A DNA stretch of 64,000 nt from Niallia sp052318935. Its GTDB lineage: Bacteria; Bacillota; Bacilli; Bacillales; Cytobacillaceae. Shown here piece by piece: positions 61,884 through 64,000 of the stretch; within the stretch, counting starts at the first letter, position 1, and each line of letters opens with the position of its first letter. The translations under genes and the position numbers were made by a program. Below the pieces are notes generated by a model. The model was not told the DNA's origin. It did no database searches and was given only the letters and a program-made list of their open reading frames with translations. Where the stretch lies: the NCBI GenBank assembly GCA_052318935.1, contig JBQRKO010000013.1; one strand, 5' to 3'.

Positions 61884-63195
61884 ATGACTTCTTATTGCTT
61901 TGTACTAGACTTAAACGGTCAACGTTTGAGCCCGACAAAAGAAAACAAAGGCTGGTACTTAATTCGAAAAAATCGAGCGAAATTAGTAAACAAGTTTCCA
62001 ATGGTGATTCAATTATTAAAAGAGATTCCACTTGAGCAAATAGATAAAACACCGGTTGCACTAGGTATTGATGATGGAGCTAAGTATACGGGAATTGCTT
62101 TGGTTCAAGATGGTGCAACCAAAAACAAACCGGTGTTCAAAGGGACGATCGAGCATAGACAAGATGTGAAAGACAAGATGGGTGTAAGACGGGATATCGA
62201 AAATACAGAAGATCGCATAAAAAATATCGAAAAGAACGATTTGATAATCGCTGTGCATCGAAAAGAAAAGGAAGAATTCCCCCTAGTATTAAACAAAAGA
62301 AAGAAGCCGTACTTTGTGTGATCAAAAAATTAACGCAATGGTGCCGAATGAACCATATTTATTTAGAGGATGTGCAAATCGATATTCGAGCATTAAGTGA
62401 AGGGGAAAAACTATACCGATGGCACTATCAAAAATCAAACCGTTTAGATGAACATTTACGAATTGCTGCTCTCATGCGTGATCAGTATACATGTCAAAGC
62501 TGCGGGAAAACCGATTGCAGGTTAGAGGTTCATCACATTACACCTAGACGTTTAAATGGAGCTGATTCGATTTTAAATCTTATTACTTTGTGCAGTTCCT
62601 GTCACGATCAGATTAACGGGGAAGAAATGGAGCACGCCGAGCGATTCTATGGCATCATCGGCGGAAAAAAGATCGATTTTAAAGCGGCTATGCATGTGAT
62701 GCAAGGGAAAAAGCATTTGCGGACAGAACTAAAAAAAGTGGCTCCTTTAACACTCACGACCGGAGGAGACACAGCGAATAAACGGATTGATTGGAATATT
62801 GAAAAGAGTCACAGCAACGACGCCATTGTAACAACAAATTTAGAGGTCACTAGGCATAAGTGTGAAATAAAGGACTGGGTTATTAAACCAATGCGTAGAG
62901 AGAGCAAAGCTAAAACGAAAGAAGTGGAAGGCTTTAAGCATCGAGATTACGTTTGTTACACCAAAAGAAATGGCGAAAAATATGTTGGTTTTATAACCGC
63001 TTTATACCCAGAAAGAAAACAGTTTAATATGACAACAATAGATGGGAAGATTCTGAAAAGGTATGGGATAAAACCTTTAAAATTAATTTGGAGATTTAAC
63101 AAAATTTATTGGTATTAAAACACGGAAAAAGGAGGTGAATCCTGGTCAATTTAATAGGTTTTGGGTATGAATTGTTATACTTTAATATGACCAGG
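61575..63195 (+). mobile_element. IscB element, copy 2 (about 1.62 kb)
   Basis: The same unit as 29560-31180, in plus orientation: 5' end GGAGCTATCAACAGCT, omega RNA segment, iscB, AAAGGAGGTGAAT motif and 3' hairpin CCTGGTCA...TGACCAGG ending at 63195. No transposase gene. The overall length is the same as copy 1 because small indels compensate. Confidence 0.8.
61884..63118 (+). pseudogene. iscB: IscB RNA-guided nuclease gene with frameshift in bridge helix
   Basis: The first frame (61884-62321) gives the N-terminal domain and RuvC-I (LGIDDGAKYTGIAL). One base is then missing near 62190 (copy 1 has GTAAGGAGAGGTCATCG, here GTAAGACGGGATATCG), and the arginine-rich helix is lost. The correct frame resumes at once and stays open to 63118, containing RuvC-II (YLEDVQID), HNH (CQSCGKTDC ... 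VHHITPRR), RuvC-III (SHSNDAIV) and the full C-terminal domain (FKHRDYVCYTKRNGEKYVGF). The repaired protein would have about 411 residues. Confidence 0.85.
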
Positions 63196-63202
63196 GACTC
63201 TT

Positions 63203-63430
63203 ATGGGAAAATGCAATATAGATCATTCTTACGAAGATGTAGTTAAAAAGCTAGAGAGTCAACAAAACTTACTACCCGAAGTTTTAGTTGAAGATTTATA
63301 TAGCTTTCTAAAAAATAATCAATCACAGCAAATGTTAAACGAACTATTTCATCTTTTAAAAAAATACGATTTAGCATCTGAGGAAGAACAGAATAAAAGA
63401 AATAAAGAATTAATTCTGCTTACAAGCTAA
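63203..63430 (+). CDS. Small helical protein of unknown function
   Basis: 75 residues, soluble and helical (YEDVVKKLESQQNLLPEVLVEDLYSFLKN, LNELFHLLKKYDLASEEEQNKR). I recognise no family. The start codon is seven bases after the right end of IscB copy 2, so its original leader is gone. CAGGGA from the junction, or the AAAGGAGGTGA within the element brought near by its 3' hairpin, could serve as ribosome site. Confidence 0.55.
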   Translation: MGKCNIDHSYEDVVKKLESQQNLLPEVLVEDLYSFLKNNQSQQMLNELFHLLKKYDLASEEEQNKRNKELILLTS

Positions 63431-63585
63431 ATACAAGATTTCATCATCATATAATAACTGGCAGTATGAATGCTACTTCATATAAATTGACAATATAGAC
63501 CTAAAGTGCACTTTTTTCAAGGGTTTCTCTTCTTGAAGTTCATTACTACCTGAAAGGAGTATTATGAGGTTCTTTCTATTTTGGG

Positions 63586-63840
63586 GTATATCAACGATGT
63601 GTGGTGATTTTTTTTATAGGGAAAAGTAAATTTTTAAAGGCAGTAGAAGTAACCAAAAACGTGCTACATGATTTTATTTTTATGTGTGAATCTCGTTCAA
63701 AGCCAACCTATTTTACACGACAAGGAAAAAATAAGTTGGCTTTTATCAGCACTATCCTTTTTATGCTAAATTTTGTAAAAAAGAGTTTTCAGATAGAGCT
63801 AGATGACTATTATAAGCTTATTGGTAGGATGCCCAGATGA
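63586..63840 (+). pseudogene. N-terminal fragment of an IS4-type transposase
   Basis: A frame of about 80 codons containing FIFMCESRSKPTYFTRQGKNKLAF and ILFMLNFVKKSFQIELDDYYKLI. This matches the N-terminal segment of IS4-family DDE transposases; the catalytic part is missing. It ends at a terminator-like hairpin (63825-63873). The start is unclear. The assignment is by motif impression only. Confidence 0.5.
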
Positions 63841-63880
63841 AAAAAATTACATTTCATCCGCCCGGGCATCCTATTGCCTT
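63825..63880 (+). terminator. Hairpin terminator near right edge
   Basis: TAGGATGCCC and GGGCATCCTA pair across 29 nt, followed by TTGCCTTTTTT. Confidence 0.75.
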
Positions 63881-63894
63881 TTTTATGATTCTAT

Positions 63895-64000
63895 TTATGG
63901 GATACCCTTTATTTAAAAGAAATACCTCATTTGTTTGGAGAGGTGTCCGCTCGACTCCTACGGGATTAGCGAGAAAGACGAGACCCCACAGGAGCAAAGC
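63895..64000 (-). repeat. Repeat A, reverse copy cut by the window edge
   Basis: GATACCCTTTATTTAAAAGAAATACC and CATTTGTTTGGAGAGGTGTCCGCTCGACTCC are the reverse complement of the region after the core in the 40326 copy. The GC-rich core continues to the end of the window. Confidence 0.75.

Noticed and set aside
62061..62325. Minus-strand ORFs across iscB copy 2
   Set aside because: Antisense shadows of the iscB coding sequence; equivalent shadows appear opposite copy 1.

Overview
The window looks like a chromosomal segment of an AT-rich, Gram-positive Bacillaceae bacterium (Bacillus/Niallia-like). The grounds are AGGAGG-type ribosome sites with frequent GTG and TTG starts, and genes with close Bacillus counterparts: the MhqR/O/P quinone-stress set, HxlA/B/R, NupC, a YvnB-like phosphodiesterase, an LCP protein and EutV/EutW. 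No rRNA, tRNA or CRISPR array was seen. The species cannot be named from this sequence.

Layout. 0.5-1.9 kb: a possible ADP-ribosyltransferase-like gene, then gene remnants. 2.0-8.9 kb: a compact ethanolamine operon, eutW-eutV-eutA-eutB-eutC-eat, with an ANTAR-type RNA hairpin between eutV and eutA and no microcompartment genes. 9-12.3 kb: a CE7 acetyl esterase and mhqR-mhqP-mhqO with MhqR-like operators. 12.5-18.7 kb: a coiled-coil protein, a GNAT acetyltransferase, a DUF4386/AraC divergent pair, TetR-DoxX, and an epimerase/TetR pair sharing a palindromic operator. 19.6-28.5 kb: PatB, an aldo-keto reductase, a secreted/membrane protein pair, a UbiB-type kinase, a CPA2 antiporter with an attenuator-like leader, a second GNAT copy and an alpha-carbonic anhydrase lipoprotein. 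28.6-34.6 kb: a mosaic of duplicated and broken DNA containing IscB element copy 1, an alcohol dehydrogenase with a Rex-like box plus a decayed duplicate of its 5' end, an aldose epimerase, and the back half of a ComM-like gene truncated exactly at a repeat. 34.8-40.1 kb: an LCP protein, NupC, a 42-bp tandem array and a chemoreceptor. 40.7-46.1 kb: a likely envelope-sensing operon (response regulator, kinase, LolA-like lipoprotein, M48 protease, two mini membrane proteins). 46.6-55 kb: a glycosyltransferase, a HupE-like protein, a very large secreted phosphodiesterase and a nitrilase-family amidase. 55.5-61.4 kb: an FCD-domain chimera, a MntA/HepT toxin-antitoxin pair, SDR/MarR, the formaldehyde-fixing hxlAB/hxlR locus and a cupin. 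61.6-64 kb: IscB element copy 2, a small gene, an IS4-like transposase fragment and a repeat running off the edge.

The most notable system is a pair of about 1.62-kb IscB elements (29560-31180 minus, 61575-63195 plus). Each has a conserved segment of about 310 nt upstream of iscB that fits an omega RNA, different sequence directly outside the 5' end (where the guide would lie), and a conserved 3' hairpin. Each copy has a different single-base frameshift: one in the arginine-rich bridge region, one before the C-terminal domain. Both elements end 5-7 bp before the start codon of a co-oriented gene.

The segment is also rich in dispersed palindromic repeats. There is a GC-rich core module (about nine copies), a longer composite with inverted GGGGTCtGACCCC-type ends that carries this core, and a third family with two copies. 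Several gene truncations sit at repeat borders, so these repeats appear to have shaped the region.
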